Of a stretch of 64,000 bases of DNA, positions 20,181 to 33,777 are shown piece by piece; the stretch's first letter is position 1; every line of letters starts with the position of its first letter. Source of the DNA: Caprella mutica (taxonomy: Eukaryota; Arthropoda; Malacostraca; Amphipoda; Caprellidae); the NCBI GenBank assembly GCA_947561585.1, contig CANNZV010002522.1, forward strand, positions 43,634-107,633, read 5' to 3'. Position numbers and translations under genes: made by a program. The notes under the pieces are model-generated. The model was given only the letters and a program-made list of their open reading frames with translations, made no database searches and had not been told where the DNA came from.

Positions 20181-22927
20181 TATTCACACTGTTCCCTGTT
20201 CTCCTGAATAAATATGTACTCAATCAATGGGATAGATAATGCAAGGGTAGGCTTTGGTCTTTGACGCAATAGTCATTTTTCTATTGTCAAACAATTGTTC
20301 TTCACCTTACCGTGTGTCTGTTCTATAGCTTTGACTGGTCAGTTATACAAGTGAGTGGGAGAATATACCTTCTTCCATGGTCTCTAGAGTTTAATTCACA
20401 GTCTCATAGAGTGTTAATATTCTCTGGATGAGTGATGGATTTTGTGCAGAAATGTGAAAGCAAAGCAACAAAGTGTCATCAATCTTTGAGTTGAATTATT
20501 CGATACTCACTTCAGAATTCAACGACCTCAAATAATAGACAAATTGAATTCAATGTAGTAATATGTCATCATTATTTCCATTGTTTGCAGAATTCTCAGA
20601 ATTCATCGTAAGAAATCATTCATTTGGATTTGTAGTATATTTGAAGAGCCTATATCTTTAATATGCCCCAATGAATTGAACAATAAACCACTTATTTGTT
20701 ATTTTTTCTATCGATGGACAGCTATAATGTCGACGATATTGCCACTCATTTATTATTTTATTTTTCCTAACCCATAAAATATATATAGTAAATATCGTAG
20801 GTACTCTTTTAATGTTCCTACAAAAACTACAAAAAGTGATGACTAATGTCTTCTCATACCTAAATAATAGATAATTATACATAATATATCACTCTCTTTA
20901 ATACTAATAAATAAAGTCTTCATGTTTCCTTCTGTTGGAGAGCCAATATTTATCTGTAAACACGGCTCTAAATCATATAAAATATTCGGTATTATTTTTC
21001 GATATTAACTAGTTTGCGGTCTTGGGACCAATCACTAATTTTTTATGGATGCACGCGTCCGACAAACGCGATGCGATGCGTGTTTTCAGTGCAAGAAAGA
21101 CTTCGGTTGATATATATTTTAGTGATGTGATTCATATGAATATATTTCTGCAATGAGCATAGAGGGCTAGCTCTAAGCTCTCGGATGTTTTCCAAATTTT
21201 TGATCATATATTAATAAATAAATATTAAATTGGAGATACGGAATCTTCCAATGACTCTTTAGCTGATATTTTTCTTGCTCTCATTATTAATTTCTTGATT
21301 AATAGATTATTCTCCCTGTTATTCAACTTCTATAACAATTAATGTTGATGGGATATTAGTATATTAGTATATGAAGCTGGCAGTAATTTTAGAAAATTAT
21401 TGATACCACTGTTAAAATAACTTTCCTAATTTATGTTGTAAAATGTAATCTGTTGGCTTATGCAATGACGCTTCCCTTCCACAAGACGATTGATTTAATG
21501 ACGAGTCCTTTCAGCCAGATGACTGATTTAGTGACAATGACTTCCACCTACATGATGATTATCTTTCTAGATCTATCAAAATGATAGATCTTCCTATCAT
21601 CTTGGTAGCACACTTCAATCACAGTCAGTGAAATTAAATGAATGTATGCCAGTCTCCATTTTAATCATTAAAAATGTTAATAGGTGTAATTATATTATAG
21701 TACGCAAAGTTCGGATTATTGAATATGTGATAAATAAATTATTAGAAACTAAGTTGGGTAATTTAATACCTTATGGTTTCCTTTGTCGAATGGAAAATGC
21801 ATAACTATTCAGAGATGTGAAATCAGCCATTTTTCTGTACGTAGCTAACTGTTAAACCGTCATCGTAGATTCCTGTCCAAAATTATGTCTGCAAATTTAA
21901 TTTGTTCCATGTGTAGAATAGAATATTAAATAGATACAAGTCTAAAATCAAGTATAACTTATTCTTTTAAACTAAAATGATTCAACAAGTTGTTACAAAA
22001 TAATTAATTAATTTCTTCTCTCCACGTAATTACTTGATAACGAGTCTAGATAATTGAAAAAAATTATCCTTGATTAGGATCCTCAAATTTTTCCTAATTG
22101 AAGTTTTTGAGATAAATGTGTATTTCATTATTCATTTACATTTATTAACTAAACTTTAATTGTATTTATTACCTGTTCCTTAATAATTAAAATAAATATG
22201 AAATGCCGGGAGTGGTATCTGCTCTTTACACGTGAATGGATAACAACATTTAAATTCGTTTTGAAAATAAAGGCACTGTCAAACTGAAGCTTCTAAGACA
22301 CCATAAATTTAAAAAGACATAATTACAAAAATGAAAAAAACAGACAAATCCATCTAATTGATAAAAAAAGGAATTTTATAAAGGAATTTGAATCTATTAA
22401 TAGAGCCACTAATATTAAATGAACGAGGCAAGTTATTACAAATTTTAAGTATAACGTATTCAATAATGTGCTGAGATTTTAATTTATGAAATGGAAGTAA
22501 AATTAATGGAAGTAAACTTAGGATACTAGTATTGCGAGTAGAATAGGTATGAATATTTTAGTGCGATCTTATTGATCGAGTTTAATAAATTACTATAGAA
22601 ATGCAATATAATGTTCTATGCACATACAAACAAGTTTGAAACTTATACAATATACATATCATTAAGTTTTGAAATAGCACATTAAAGAAAATGTTTATTC
22701 CTGTGATCGTTAAACCCTAAATAATGAATAGCTCTAATCGCTCTTTTATCCAGTACAACGAGTTTATCTCTGTATGAACAGTAAAAAAATTGAATTCTAT
22801 ACATAAATTGAGGATATACAATGGCAAAATAGAATTATCAATTATCAATTCTGCACTGAGTAAAATATACAACTCCAACTGATGCACCCATGTGTTTTGA
22901 GTTCGCCCTATGACTTTGTCTCTAAAG
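20181..22927. other. Unassigned AT-rich sequence
   Basis: No coding region is recognisable; the short minus-strand frames at 20658-20882 and 22717-22935 have no known features. A perfect 9-bp hairpin (AGATCTATC / GATAGATCT) is at 21569-21591. Confidence 0.35.
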
Positions 22928-23001
22928 CGAGACACTTTTGTGCATCAAACTATAGTTTGAATGCACTAAAGTGCATCAGTTCGATGCACTTTAGTGTCTC
23001 A
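22928..23001. repeat. Nested palindromic hairpins
   Basis: A perfect 14-bp stem CACTAAAGTGCATC (22964-22977) pairs with 22983-22996 across a 5-nt loop. The outer GAGACAC (22930-22936) pairs with GTGTCTC (22994-23000). The left part, GTGCATCAAACTATAGTTTG, is itself palindromic. Several alternative folds are possible. Confidence 0.75.
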
Positions 23002-24050
23002 AATTTTCCTTTGCTATAATCATGATAATAATTTTTTCATCATTTTAACAAACTTATAGCTAAGACAACCTTTAGACAACCTATAGTTGAAATGTAATCA
23101 ATATGGTTCTAAAAAGTTAGGTGACTATCAATACATAATTACACACTCCTAAAAAGATACCATATTGCAATTTATTGAATTTTGTGTTACCAACTTAAAT
23201 GTCACCTACATCAATATCACTTCCATATGAGAAAACAAGATATTTGTTGTCACTTTATTTAAGTACATTCTTCTCTACCAAACGTATAAGAGAGCGGACA
23301 ATCATCATCATAGAGCGTTAATCTTAGCTCAGGTGCTGAATAGATATCATTTATGAATATTAAAACAACAGTGAACCAAATTTGAGCCATGAAGTATTCC
23401 ATATTTAATGGTTCCTGCAGCTAAGATGACAATTGAGAAGGATGATACAAATTGACTTATATCACTTAGGCTAGTCTTAAAACCTATTCACTCTAACAGT
23501 ATCTAACACCATAACTGTATCTAAAGCTCTAACTGTTTCTTATTCTCCTCCTCTCCCAAAACACTTGAATATCATCCGAAGTTTTCGAGTTCATTTCCAA
23601 GCGCTGAGCCAATAAATATACGGTTAAAGTGTGCACGTTTCCAAAGATAGTGGATAAATTTTGTAGTTGAAGACTTTACAGGTGTTGCAGATAGACTCTT
23701 AGAGTATTTATTTACGAACTATCATCGTGTATTTTATTTCAAAATATCTATATTAGCTTGATACTCTACAGCAGGCTTTACTTTTTCAATAACACACTTG
23801 AGGTGTCATTTGGTACATGTTAATTTTGAAGATATATTATAGATATGTATGTGATAGCAATATAGTCATTAATGAATTTAATCATATCTTGCTGTGTACG
23901 TTTAAGAATATTCTTAAATCTTGCTGCACACTGCACAGATTGATTGAATTCCCATCATCTTTGTTTTGTATGTAGGTTATGTAGAACAGTTTATATAGGT
24001 AGCCCAAAAAGCCTTATCTATGAGAGAGCTTAATAGAACCTCACCCATTA
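23002..24050. other. Unassigned AT-rich sequence
   Basis: Nothing recognisable in either strand. Confidence 0.35.
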
Positions 24051-24755
24051 TAGGGTAAGCTCCAAGTTGTCGGGGACATTTTCGAACATATGAGAAAAAG
24101 ACAAATAATTTATAATTTAGTACACTATTTTAAGAAGTCTGAGCGATATTAATATATAATGTAAGTCAGAATCCAATAATTACTTATTAATCATTTAATA
24201 AATCTGTATTATTTACTGTATTTTAGCCTAATCTATTTTCTTTTCATGGCATGTTTCGTCTTGACCTTCATCATAACCATTTTTCTTGTCAGTTTCTAAG
24301 GTGTTTTGTCAGGAAGAGCTCTTCATCAACGAAGTATTAATTAACTTTGTATAGACCCTCAGTAATTAATCACACAAAGAGAAAAGTAGAACAAAAAAAA
24401 ATTATTAGGAGTAGCAGCGATATATTATTGTTTTATGTGTGATGATAAAATATAGTCTGCAGTTACAATGTTAAACAAAGTGGTTCTGAATGAGAAGAAG
24501 AGGTGGGAAATTTTCCGGAGAAAAGGAGTCTGAGAGAAAAAGAGATATTACATCACTGTGATGATGTACTATCAGAGAAAAGAGTCACTGTGATGATGTA
24601 CTATCCGAGAAAATAAATGCTGATAAAAAAATAATACATGATTATTTATAAATAAAAAATAAATAAAATTAAGAGTTAAATAAAAATTAACTATACTTTT
24701 CCTGCAAGATCGAAAATATGGAACCATTTAATAACTCGGAACTTACTTACCATCC
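24051..24755. mobile_element. Long member of the small MITE family, or two half copies
   Basis: The left end TAGGGTAAGCTCCAAGTTGT then GGGGACATTTTCGAACAT (24051-24100) and the right end AAGATCGAAAATATGGAACC then ATAACTCGGAACTTACTTAC (24705-24755) are in the proper inverted orientation. At about 700 bp it is four times the family's usual size, so later insertions or two independent halves are possible. A 32-bp direct duplication (TCACTGTGATGATGTACTAT at 24553 and 24585) lies inside. Confidence 0.55.
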
Positions 24756-25394
24756 TACACGTTAAAATATAATTCATCGAAAGTAGAAGATGTCGTACTG
24801 CAGTCTCAAGCGTACTCTCCTTTTATTAGTCTGAAGAAAAAAATTAGGTCTGAGGGGAAATGATTTATTGTGACATGTTACCTCAAAGCCACATCAGTTA
24901 ATGGTACACCTGCCTTATAACTGGTACACTCTGTACCATATAGGGTACATGAGGTGAACGGGGGTAACTGACGATGCGTGAATATATTTCATTATAATAT
25001 GGTGAAGTAATTAAATTAGATTTATTAGAGTTGGTGAATATTATTGCGTGAACTACCTCGTTTGTTTATTATTTAAATATATAGCGAATAGTTTGACTAT
25101 GCTTATAATGTTTCAGAATTCTGAAGTGAATATTATTATTGATTGCAGAACTTACATTATATAATTTAGTAAATTCTTTTATTTCGCTTTAGTTCTATTC
25201 ACTTATTTAATAAATTAAATACATACATCAATCTTTGTGCAAAATGTTCTTATGAGTTAAAGATTGAATGGTAGAGAACTTGTTTCCTTTAATGTTTCTA
25301 TAACTCAATATTAATAAATTATTTACAAATTCGAAAAGATTTAAGCTCTAAAGAAGCGAAGAACACTTTTGATTTTACAGTTCTTTTTCCTTCC
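24756..25394. other. Unassigned AT-rich sequence
   Basis: No repeat or gene seen. GGTACAC/GGTACAT words cluster at 24900-24955. Confidence 0.3.
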
Positions 25395-25985
25395 AATATA
25401 CTGAATTACACCCTTTTAAATTCTAACGATTTAGTCCATTTTTATTTATGCTGAATCATAACCTTTTCCAATATACTGAATTTAAATATATATTCCATTG
25501 TACTGCATTATACCCTTTTTCATTACACTTAATTTTACCCTTTTCCGTTATACTGCAATATACCCCTATACATTATACTGCTTTACACCCTTATCCATTA
25601 TACTGCTTTACACCCTTATCCATTATACTGCTTTACACCCTTATCCATTATACTGAATTATACCCTTATCCCTTATACTGCTTTACACCCTTATCCATTA
25701 TACTGTTTTACACCCTTATCCATTAAACTGCTTTACACCCTTATCCATTATACTGCATTATACTCTCATCCCTTATACTGCATTATACCTTTATCCATTA
25801 TACTGCAATATACTCTTATCGATTACACTGGTTTTTACCCTTATCCCTTATACTACATTATACCTTATTCCTTATACTACATTATACCCTTATCACTTAT
25901 ACTGCATTATACCTTATCCCTTTTACTCCATTATACCCTTATCCCTTATACTCCATTATACCCTTATTCATTATACTGCACTTCC
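25395..25985 (+). repeat. 25-bp mini-satellite, about 23 units
   Basis: The unit is CCCTTATCCATTATACTGCT plus TTACA. The middle (25570-25750) is nearly homogeneous and both flanks are degenerate. The frame at 25448-25726 is a by-product. Confidence 0.9.
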
Positions 25986-27111
25986 CTTATCCCAAGTGCA
26001 ATTCACTGTCACGTTTTGGTGACTGTTCCCTTCGTATTGTTTCCCTCTGTAGACTTTCCCCCGATGAGTTCATTTCACTTTGTTTGCTCCGCATTTATTG
26101 GTAATATCAGAAGATTGGAAATGGGAGTAAAGTGAATGGAAATCCACAAAATGCTTTTCAAATTTACATAAGAGATTGAACATGACTTCCTCATATAATT
26201 CGCCATCTTTGAAATTGGTGTGAAAATTGATACTTGGTTAGGTTACTTTGGAGAGAAATTCACTCGAGCTGAATAGAAATTTTCGAATTATCTTTAGATT
26301 ATAGAAAGAGTGAAATACGCTATAGAAAATAATTCAATTTAATTAACCTATTTCGTTCACGACAATTTAACAACAATACACGACGTAAAGATTTTTATTA
26401 TATGAAAATTATTAACTAATCAAACTACTATATTTGAAGCGTGTTATTAAATATTGAAGAGCAAATATTGTTTTACAACAAGTTTCAGTCGTAGTACACT
26501 ATAAAATACCTATTTACAACATTATTAACCAATGGTGGTACCAAAATATCATTTTGCGATAATATCCTAATAATTTTCATCACGCATTTTCCTGCTTCGA
26601 AAAGAAAGTAAAATATTGCAGCTTTTTTCCTCCCCGACTTTTTGATATTTCCACCGTGCTCATATGGGTATGAAATCGGCCTAGAGTGTTTATTTAAGAA
26701 ACAGTTCCAACGTATTTTCAGTCTTTTACTTTCATCATAATATATATTTATCTATAGCTGTTGGACTGTTTAGCAAGGCGGCATGATAAATGATTACTTT
26801 ATTGATTTTTATGCTTTTGGAGACTCTTAATTATAATGTTTGAAAGATGAATATTTTATTAATAAATTAAATTCTAAATTTTTATGAAATAAATTCAGTT
26901 CCGAATGTGAAAATAGTCTAGAGATTATGCTTAGTAACATTTAAGACTCTTATGATATTGGTATGTATAAATTATTTTGTAATAGGAACAGGTTGTATTG
27001 AAACATTTTGCAATAATTCCTTGTTACATGCAATCCAAATTTGTTTGTCTTCGTGATCATAGTAACAAACAAACCCGTTAATTGAAATTACTTGCTCGTG
27101 AATAGCAATCT
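25986..27111. other. Unassigned AT-rich sequence
   Basis: No repeat or coding frame of note. Confidence 0.35.
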
Positions 27112-27185
27112 AAAAGCCTCTTGAATAGCACTCTTAGAGCCTGCTAAATAGCGTTCTTAGAGCCCCTTGAATAGCGCTCCTAATT
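27112..27185 (+). repeat. 23-bp tandem repeat, 3 units
   Basis: AGCCTCTTGAATAGCACTCT plus TAG, repeated three times with 2-4 differences per unit. Confidence 0.8.
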
Positions 27186-27429
27186 ACAGCCTAACAGAGA
27201 AGTAAGAAAAGCACGTTCAATTCTTCAATTATAAACAAAATAATTAATAATAAGACATTTAACCTGTTATGAACTGATAATGTAGAGATGCATTGTATAA
27301 ATAAAGAAATTGTATTCTCTCCCTAATACAAATATTTCTATGTTTCTTTTCTTACTATTTTCTTAGAAAGGTTTTAGTTTTTAATTTATATATTGTATTA
27401 TAATTATTTCTGTAGTATTTATATAAAAA
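27186..27429. other. Unassigned AT-rich sequence
   Basis: Nothing recognisable. Confidence 0.3.
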
Positions 27430-28165
27430 TGTATCAGGACACACATAAGATCAACCGGACACATTTAGAATCAACCGGACACACTTAGGATCAACCGCAC
27501 ACCCATAGTTTCAACAGGAGACCCATTGTATCAACAGGACACACTTAGGATTAATAGGGCACACTAAAGATCAACAGGACACACTGAGGATCAGCAAGAC
27601 ACACTAAAAATCAACAGGACACACTAATGATCAACAGGACACACTTAGGATCAAGAGGACACCCATATGGATCAAGAGGATACACATATAGCAACAAGTA
27701 ACGCATAGGAATAGAGAAGACACATTGAAATAGAGAATATACATAGAAACAAGGAGACACCTGAAAACAATAAAACATACTTGATTTTGTCACAGATATA
27801 TAGAAAGTAGAAATATTCTAGAGAATTAATATAGTTAGCAATATCTATAGATAGTAGCAAATTTTCTAATTTTTTGTCTCATATTTTAATATTTAACAGA
27901 TTGTTAATTTTAATAAACTATAGGATAGATAGCTTAAATAGAAAGACGCTATCCAACAAACAGCCATTGGTTATAAAATTCATTGTCAGGTCCAGGTTTT
28001 CCACCCTTCTCCTGATGATGAATAGAAATCTTTCTATTCGAAAGCTTGAAATCTGAAAACACCTTCAACGCTGAGTTTAAATTACCTCTAATAATATGGA
28101 TCTCCCTTTGAGTTTGAATCTTTTCAATCTTTAAGCTTAATAAACGTCGTGTACAAGGGGACACC
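27430..28165 (-). mobile_element. Composite element, copy 2 (uninterrupted)
   Basis: The reverse complement aligns to 17716-17985 joined directly to 18781-19168. 27430-27680 is the 20-bp array (GGACACACTTAGGATCAACA). 27680-27840 has more diverged units passing into TAGAAAGTAGAAATATTCTA, the site left empty here but filled by the Tigger-like MITE in copy 1. 27840-28165 is the unique part (CTATAGGATAGATAGCTTAA, CACCTTCAACGCTGA). The frames reported here on both strands (27611-28326) fall on this repeat and show no protein features. Confidence 0.75.
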
Positions 28166-28383
28166 AAATAAATGTATAAATAGATAAACAAACTCACTAC
28201 GGGTATATATATTAATCTCCCTATATAATAAATACCGTTGTGAATATATATATTTCTGATTATATTTCGTCTCCCTCTTTCAGCAATTAGATAGAAATAA
28301 ATGAAGAATGTAGTTTTGGTGCGCACTGAAATATATTGATATGATGTATAAATTTTAATATTATTTCTAAATTTTTATATATA

Positions 28384-28649
28384 CAGAATAACTCCTGAGT
28401 TATGAAGTTTTTGTTACGAAGCACTCAAGTAATGAAGAACCTGAGGTATGGAATACACCTCAGTTAATGAAGTATTTTCTATGTTTAAATTATAGAAAAC
28501 GATATACGTCATGAATTTCGTCCCAGTTATCCCTCAAACAGAGAAACACCATAGTTTTCTGCAAGATTCAAATCATAAAAAAAGTGTCCCTGAGCTCTGA
28601 AGTGACTCTGAGTTACAAATCAATATTTCATAACTCAGGAATTTCACTG
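28384..28649. mobile_element. pogo/Tigger-like MITE (266 bp)
   Basis: TA-flanked ends: TA-CAGAATAACTCCTGAGTTAT and TAACTCAGGAATTTCACTG-TA form inverted repeats of about 25 bp with a few mismatches. TA on both sides and CAG...CTG tips point to the Tc1/mariner-pogo superfamily. Confidence 0.7.
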
Positions 28650-29687
28650 TATTTTATTTATAGAATATATTAGTCTTTGTTCAAGAATAAATTTATTTGA
28701 AAATTATTTGAAACAACGCAGGGGATAATAATTATAATAGTCATTCATCTATATATAAATATCAAAATTTGAAGTCACGAACCATGTGAGGATTGAAAGA
28801 CATTGAAAGACCGTTTATATTAACGGGAAGGTTAAAATGATATATCTAGCTAATTCTAAACTCGATGAATTTAATTTTCAAAAGTGTGAATCATAACCTT
28901 CTTTTAATAATATTAGAAAATTTCACACTATGAAGAAAAGAAAAAAAGTCAAGTTTTTAGCAACTCCTGTGTTTCATGATTCATATTCAAAAATTTTATT
29001 CACTAAATACTATTCAAAGCTTTTCTCACAGTTGGTACATTTCGAATTGGTACTTTTTCTCCCATTCGATTACCTTTTCATGATCCTGTGAGGGGATTTG
29101 TTCGAAATCTAATCAGAGTAAAGGAAACCTTTGAACATTTAGAAAATTGAATGCATGGGTAGCCTTGATTGTTGATCTTTTGTGACTTCCTATTTTCCGT
29201 TTAAAGAGTTTAAATCTTTATAAAGATTGACATAGAGTGTTTGAATTATTAAATAAATAGTAAATAGCATGGATTCATTTTATGAATCACGTAATTAGTC
29301 AGTAATTCATATCTAACAGTTGGCACGTGTATAGTATTCTTGTTAATAATTATTGTGTAAATCACAATGAAGGAAAATAAATGTTTATACAATTTCAACG
29401 AGTTGTAATGTGTTCAAAGTGTGAAATATATCGAGGTTAAATGTAACATTGCTTGTTTCAATAGTAAGTGAAATATTCTTAAATGTACATTGTAAGTACA
29501 TAGATTAATAGTTTGTTAATGTATTTAGCGTATATTTTCATCTATATTATGAATGAAACAGGACACCCATTGCGAATCATGTATGCGATATCACAACATA
29601 AAGATTATACTTCATATAACTTAATGCTTTCCTGTTCTGAATATATATGTTTCTTTATATATTTAAAACCATCTCTCGGCAATTAAT
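28650..29687. other. Unassigned AT-rich sequence
   Basis: No gene or repeat seen. Confidence 0.35.
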
Positions 29688-29740
29688 GGGTAAGCTTCAT
29701 TTTGTTGGTCAGTTCCACATTTTCGATCTTACATATAAAT
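29688..29740 (+). mobile_element. Small MITE, single end
   Basis: ATGGGTAAGCTTCATTTTGT then GTCAGTTCCACATTTTCGAT matches the left end of the small MITE family; no right end is seen nearby. Confidence 0.5.
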
Positions 29741-31504
29741 ATTTGAATATGATTATAATAATAATTTTTTTTTTTTCTATTTTCTCTTATAAGCAATTTT
29801 TCTTATTTTAAATAGAATTAACAATAATATCCAAATAACCGTATAGTTGCAATAACTGTTGATAAATGATGGCAAACTTTTTCAATTCGATACACTATCC
29901 AGTATATAAAGAGTTAACAGGTGTCTCTAATGTTTTTAAGTGCTAAAGTTACTTGAAATCACCCAATAAAGTACGTTTACCCTTTCACCACGGATGACAC
30001 ACATACGTACCATTAGCACACTGACTATAGTACATACACTAGCGGTGATATGGTTGACTGAGTCACTATGTACTATCATTACTAATAAACTAAATTTGTT
30101 TCATATATGGCAGTCATAAAAGTAATTAATGTATCGTCCTTAAAAAAAATATGTAGGATCTTTCTCTTTGGAATGCAGTTAGAAAATATATTTTATTGTT
30201 TATTGTTATGATATGATGAAAAACAAATTTATGATATGCATTTATACAATTTGGATAATTTGTATCTATTACCTTTTTCAATTGAAAAATTAGAAAAAAA
30301 AAATAATAAAATTAAGAAAGATTCAACCCAAAAAATTTATATGGCAAGGAAATTCTTTATATCTTTCCGTAATTTTAGGATATAATCATAAATGTGAATC
30401 ACCAATCGATTTCTGTGCAATTTTCCCTGCTGGTAAAAGGTGAGATGTGATCTCTTGTCGCAAGATGGCCCTACTCATTACATTTCTACACAATTAAGAG
30501 TGTATTTTCTTTGAAGTGTAATTGCCTGTTAGCAATGATAACACACGTACGTCGTACAGTCTCAGCATAGAGAGAGATAGGGAGACAGATACTGGGATAG
30601 GGATTGAGAGAAAGATGGAAGGAGGAAAAAGAGATGGACAGAGATTGCTTACAGTTTGATGACCATTCAAAGTAGATTGCAGTACAGTGGTAATGTGATA
30701 CTTGTAATGAACTCTGTCAGTAACATTTCAAACTAAAAATTGAGATATAGCGTTCGATTTCTGCTCATATTCCTAATCATGTGATATGATTTACTGCAAA
30801 ACATCCCTTTTCTCATAGCATTTCAGTTTGCGCTCATTAAGGATACTCTAATGCAGTTTGTTTGCTTGTCTGCAATTCCCTCAGTAACTATTTTCATATC
30901 TTGACATTTTTTCTCAAGATAAAATTTTTCCCAACTTAATTTCAGTTTCGGATATATGGCGGATGTTATTAAAATACATCTCCTGTATTCCATTATATTT
31001 ACTTATTTCAAAGTTTGAAGATCAAGCGAATCTATCTAACATTAATTTTGTGAGTGAAGGCTTTAAGTGGCAAATGGATCTCATAATTAACATTAATAAG
31101 AAAAATATACAAAAACATTACAGTTTCCCATTACACTGTCAACTCTTTAATAGTCAATTGCATAACTGCGATTATGAAATTACCAAAATTTTGCTCAACA
31201 GTAGTTGTTAATATTGTTGATATGAATCATATATATTTTTTATATATTTATATTGTTAATAAGGTATTGTCTCTTTTCTCATGAATATTTTTCATGACAA
31301 TTCACGACTTCCTTTCCACCACCTGATGCCATTCCTCTTCCTCCCCCCAACCCCCACTGACAAATTTCAATCACGTTCCTCAGTTTGTTTCCGCAATCGA
31401 GTCTTTACTTTCAAATGATCCGAAAAAAATCACTAGAGAGGTTTTTTGAGCTCTAAATTGCATGGATCGCCAACTCTAGGCATTTTAATTTAGAAGAAAA
31501 GGTG
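29741..31504. other. Unassigned AT-rich sequence
   Basis: A purine-rich stretch (GAGA/GGGA words) runs 30565-30650. The frame at 30963-31211 has no recognised features. Confidence 0.3.
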
Positions 31505-31610
31505 AATGGTGAAAAGGAAATGTAACTCTCGTGAAGAGGGTTAAAAGGGAATGTAACCTGTTTGAAGAGGGCTAAAAGAAATGTAACCTGATTGAAGAGG
31601 GTTTATATGT
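31505..31610 (+). repeat. About 31-bp tandem repeat, 3 units
   Basis: ATGTAAC begins at 31520, 31551 and 31581; each unit carries GAAGAGGG(T/C)TAAAAG. Confidence 0.75.
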
Positions 31611-33204
31611 ACCTTTTCTCTGGTTTGAGAACTGACACTTAACATCTGATTTTAATGGTATGTAATTTATGTGAAGTTATCCCTTCGGAATTTAATTTAA
31701 TTTGACAAACTAATATAATTATTGCCAACCAATTACACAAGAAATGGAAATGAGTAATAACCGGTTAAGATTTTAGTGGCACAAATATAAAATACACTGT
31801 TATAATCAGTAAGAAGGAAGAGCACAGTATGAAGGGTGCCAAACTGTCCAACGGAGAAGAGTTTAGTCAGTTCAGCCGAGACAAGTATTCCCTCAGACAT
31901 AAATCCTCTAGGCCTATCAACGGAAAAATTGGGAGTACCTTCGTTATATTCTCCCTCTATTCTTTCAATTCAACTTCCAAAGATGACATCCAACTCTCAT
32001 TTAGTCGCATGGACTCCATTCTTATTCATTTTTCCTTCTGATTGACATTTTCCTACGTTTCTCTGAAATCAAACACAATTAGATTTTCCTGAGTGATCCC
32101 ATTAGTTAGAATTTGAAAGATAATAATCCAATTCGTGAATGAGAAAAACAAATTGGCATATCGTTATGTTACAATATTGATTTAGATGATTTAATTGAGA
32201 TATGAATATTTTGAAATATCAAATGTGTGAAAAATCATAAATATTTATTGAAAATTGAATCGTGTTCTAGGAAAATTTATACGTTCTTGATGAGATCCTT
32301 ATTAATTCCTGACTGCTAAATAACATAGAAACCATTATTTAATCAACTAAAATTATATATATATATGTCATATATTATATTATATGAGACTATACCAGAT
32401 TTATTGACGATGAATTCTGTTAAATTATAAGATCAAATAATCGAGAAATGAGTGCTGAGTTTTCTAAGTTAGTGCAAACAAAAAGTTGATGCGTTTGAGT
32501 GCTAACAAGAACAACAGAGAGAACAATCTCTCACGAACAGAGATTAGGTGATGCAGTAAGTTTGTGGAGCTCCTAATCATTGAGAAAACTTTTGGATTAG
32601 GGGGAGGAATTTCAAGGGAGGGGGTGGGGAGGGGGGATTTCAAACGAGGGGCATGTGGAAGGAAAAGAAAGAGAAGTAGTGGAAAATTAATCATTTCATT
32701 TGAAAAATGCATTGAATATTTTTCCTTAGTTTATTGAATTAAGAACACATTTTAATGATTTATCATCTTTCTCTAAGTTCATATCAGGTATTTTATGAAC
32801 AATTCATAATATTTTTCTCATTTTTATATCACCGAATTGATTTGAAATGATAATCTTTCTAGGTTTTTATTAAATGAAGTCATAATAGGAAATGAATTAT
32901 ATTCTGTTTTAAATCCTTTACTGCCATCTCCCCTCATTGCCTGTGTACTAAACAAATAAAAGAAGAAAAGGATGAAGAAAAGAAGAAAATATTCAATATG
33001 TTTTACAGGGAAAAATTCACATTTATTATTGATGTCTTTTTACTCTCTTCAAGTCTAAGAATATAAAGAAAATGCCAAATTATCGAAAATTCTATATATT
33101 CAACCCTATAATAAAAAAAATTATTTTAAAATTTATGTAACTTATATTTTAACCAATATATTTCTTATAACCTTTTATTTAATAAATTAAAATAACGAAT
33201 TATA
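31611..33204. other. Unassigned AT-rich sequence with a G-rich tract
   Basis: The overlapping frames at 31829-32045 and the minus frame at 32464-32712 are short and unrecognised. The only notable sequence is the G tract at 32616-32636. Confidence 0.3.
32616..32636 (+). other. G-quadruplex motif
   Basis: Four runs of three or more G with 1-2-nt loops (GGGAGGGGGTGGGGAGGGGG), standing out in a roughly 70% AT background. Confidence 0.7.
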
Positions 33205-33265
33205 ATATATTCTCTTTTATATTCGAAAATTACAGAACTGTCCGATAACTCATAAATTACTCTGA
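33205..33265 (-). mobile_element. Small MITE, single end
   Basis: TATTCGAAAATTACAGAACT then GTCCGATAACTCATAAATTA is the right end of the small MITE family; its partner end is not found. Confidence 0.5.
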
Positions 33266-33777
33266 TAGAATTCTTTACAGTATAGATATTTCTTCATAAA
33301 TTGTTTACTCTCTTCTTACTTACAATCAATATTTTCTCTATTTTACTATTTTATTGACATCTGCATTAATGTTACCTTCACGCACACAATATTCTCCTGG
33401 TGTCAATAAATAGAAATAAATGTAATAAAGTGTCTCCCTGTGACATCAAAACAACTTCATTGTAGTGAGAATACGCGTCTCTGACCCCCTTCCTCCTCAG
33501 GCAAGAGAATGGCAATGCAAAACAAGTGTGCAAATTCTCTTCTTGGGCAGTAGGAGGTTTATTAGTCTCTGCCAAAAGATACAATGTTGCCAAAATTTCT
33601 CCCAGTTGGTGTGTTTTTAGTGCGTGTGTACGTACAGTGCACAAAATGAACAGATTTATATGTATTTATTCTTAACTGTATAATTATATATTACTCATTG
33701 ATATTTATTAAAAAAATTATAGTGTTATGTCGATTAAACTTTTTTTATTATTACAAAGAAAAAGACGATTGAGTAAA
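33266..33777. other. Unassigned; GC-richer patch at 33430-33640
   Basis: 33430-33640 has an open 88-codon minus-strand frame (33378-33644) and is less AT-rich than its neighbours. No domain is recognised and no splice signal can be argued with confidence. It could be a single exon or part of a decayed repeat. Confidence 0.25.

Noticed and set aside
27949..28326. A 125-codon minus-strand frame
   Set aside because: Most of it coincides with the composite element copy whose sister at 17.7 kb does not keep the frame; residue content is low-complexity.
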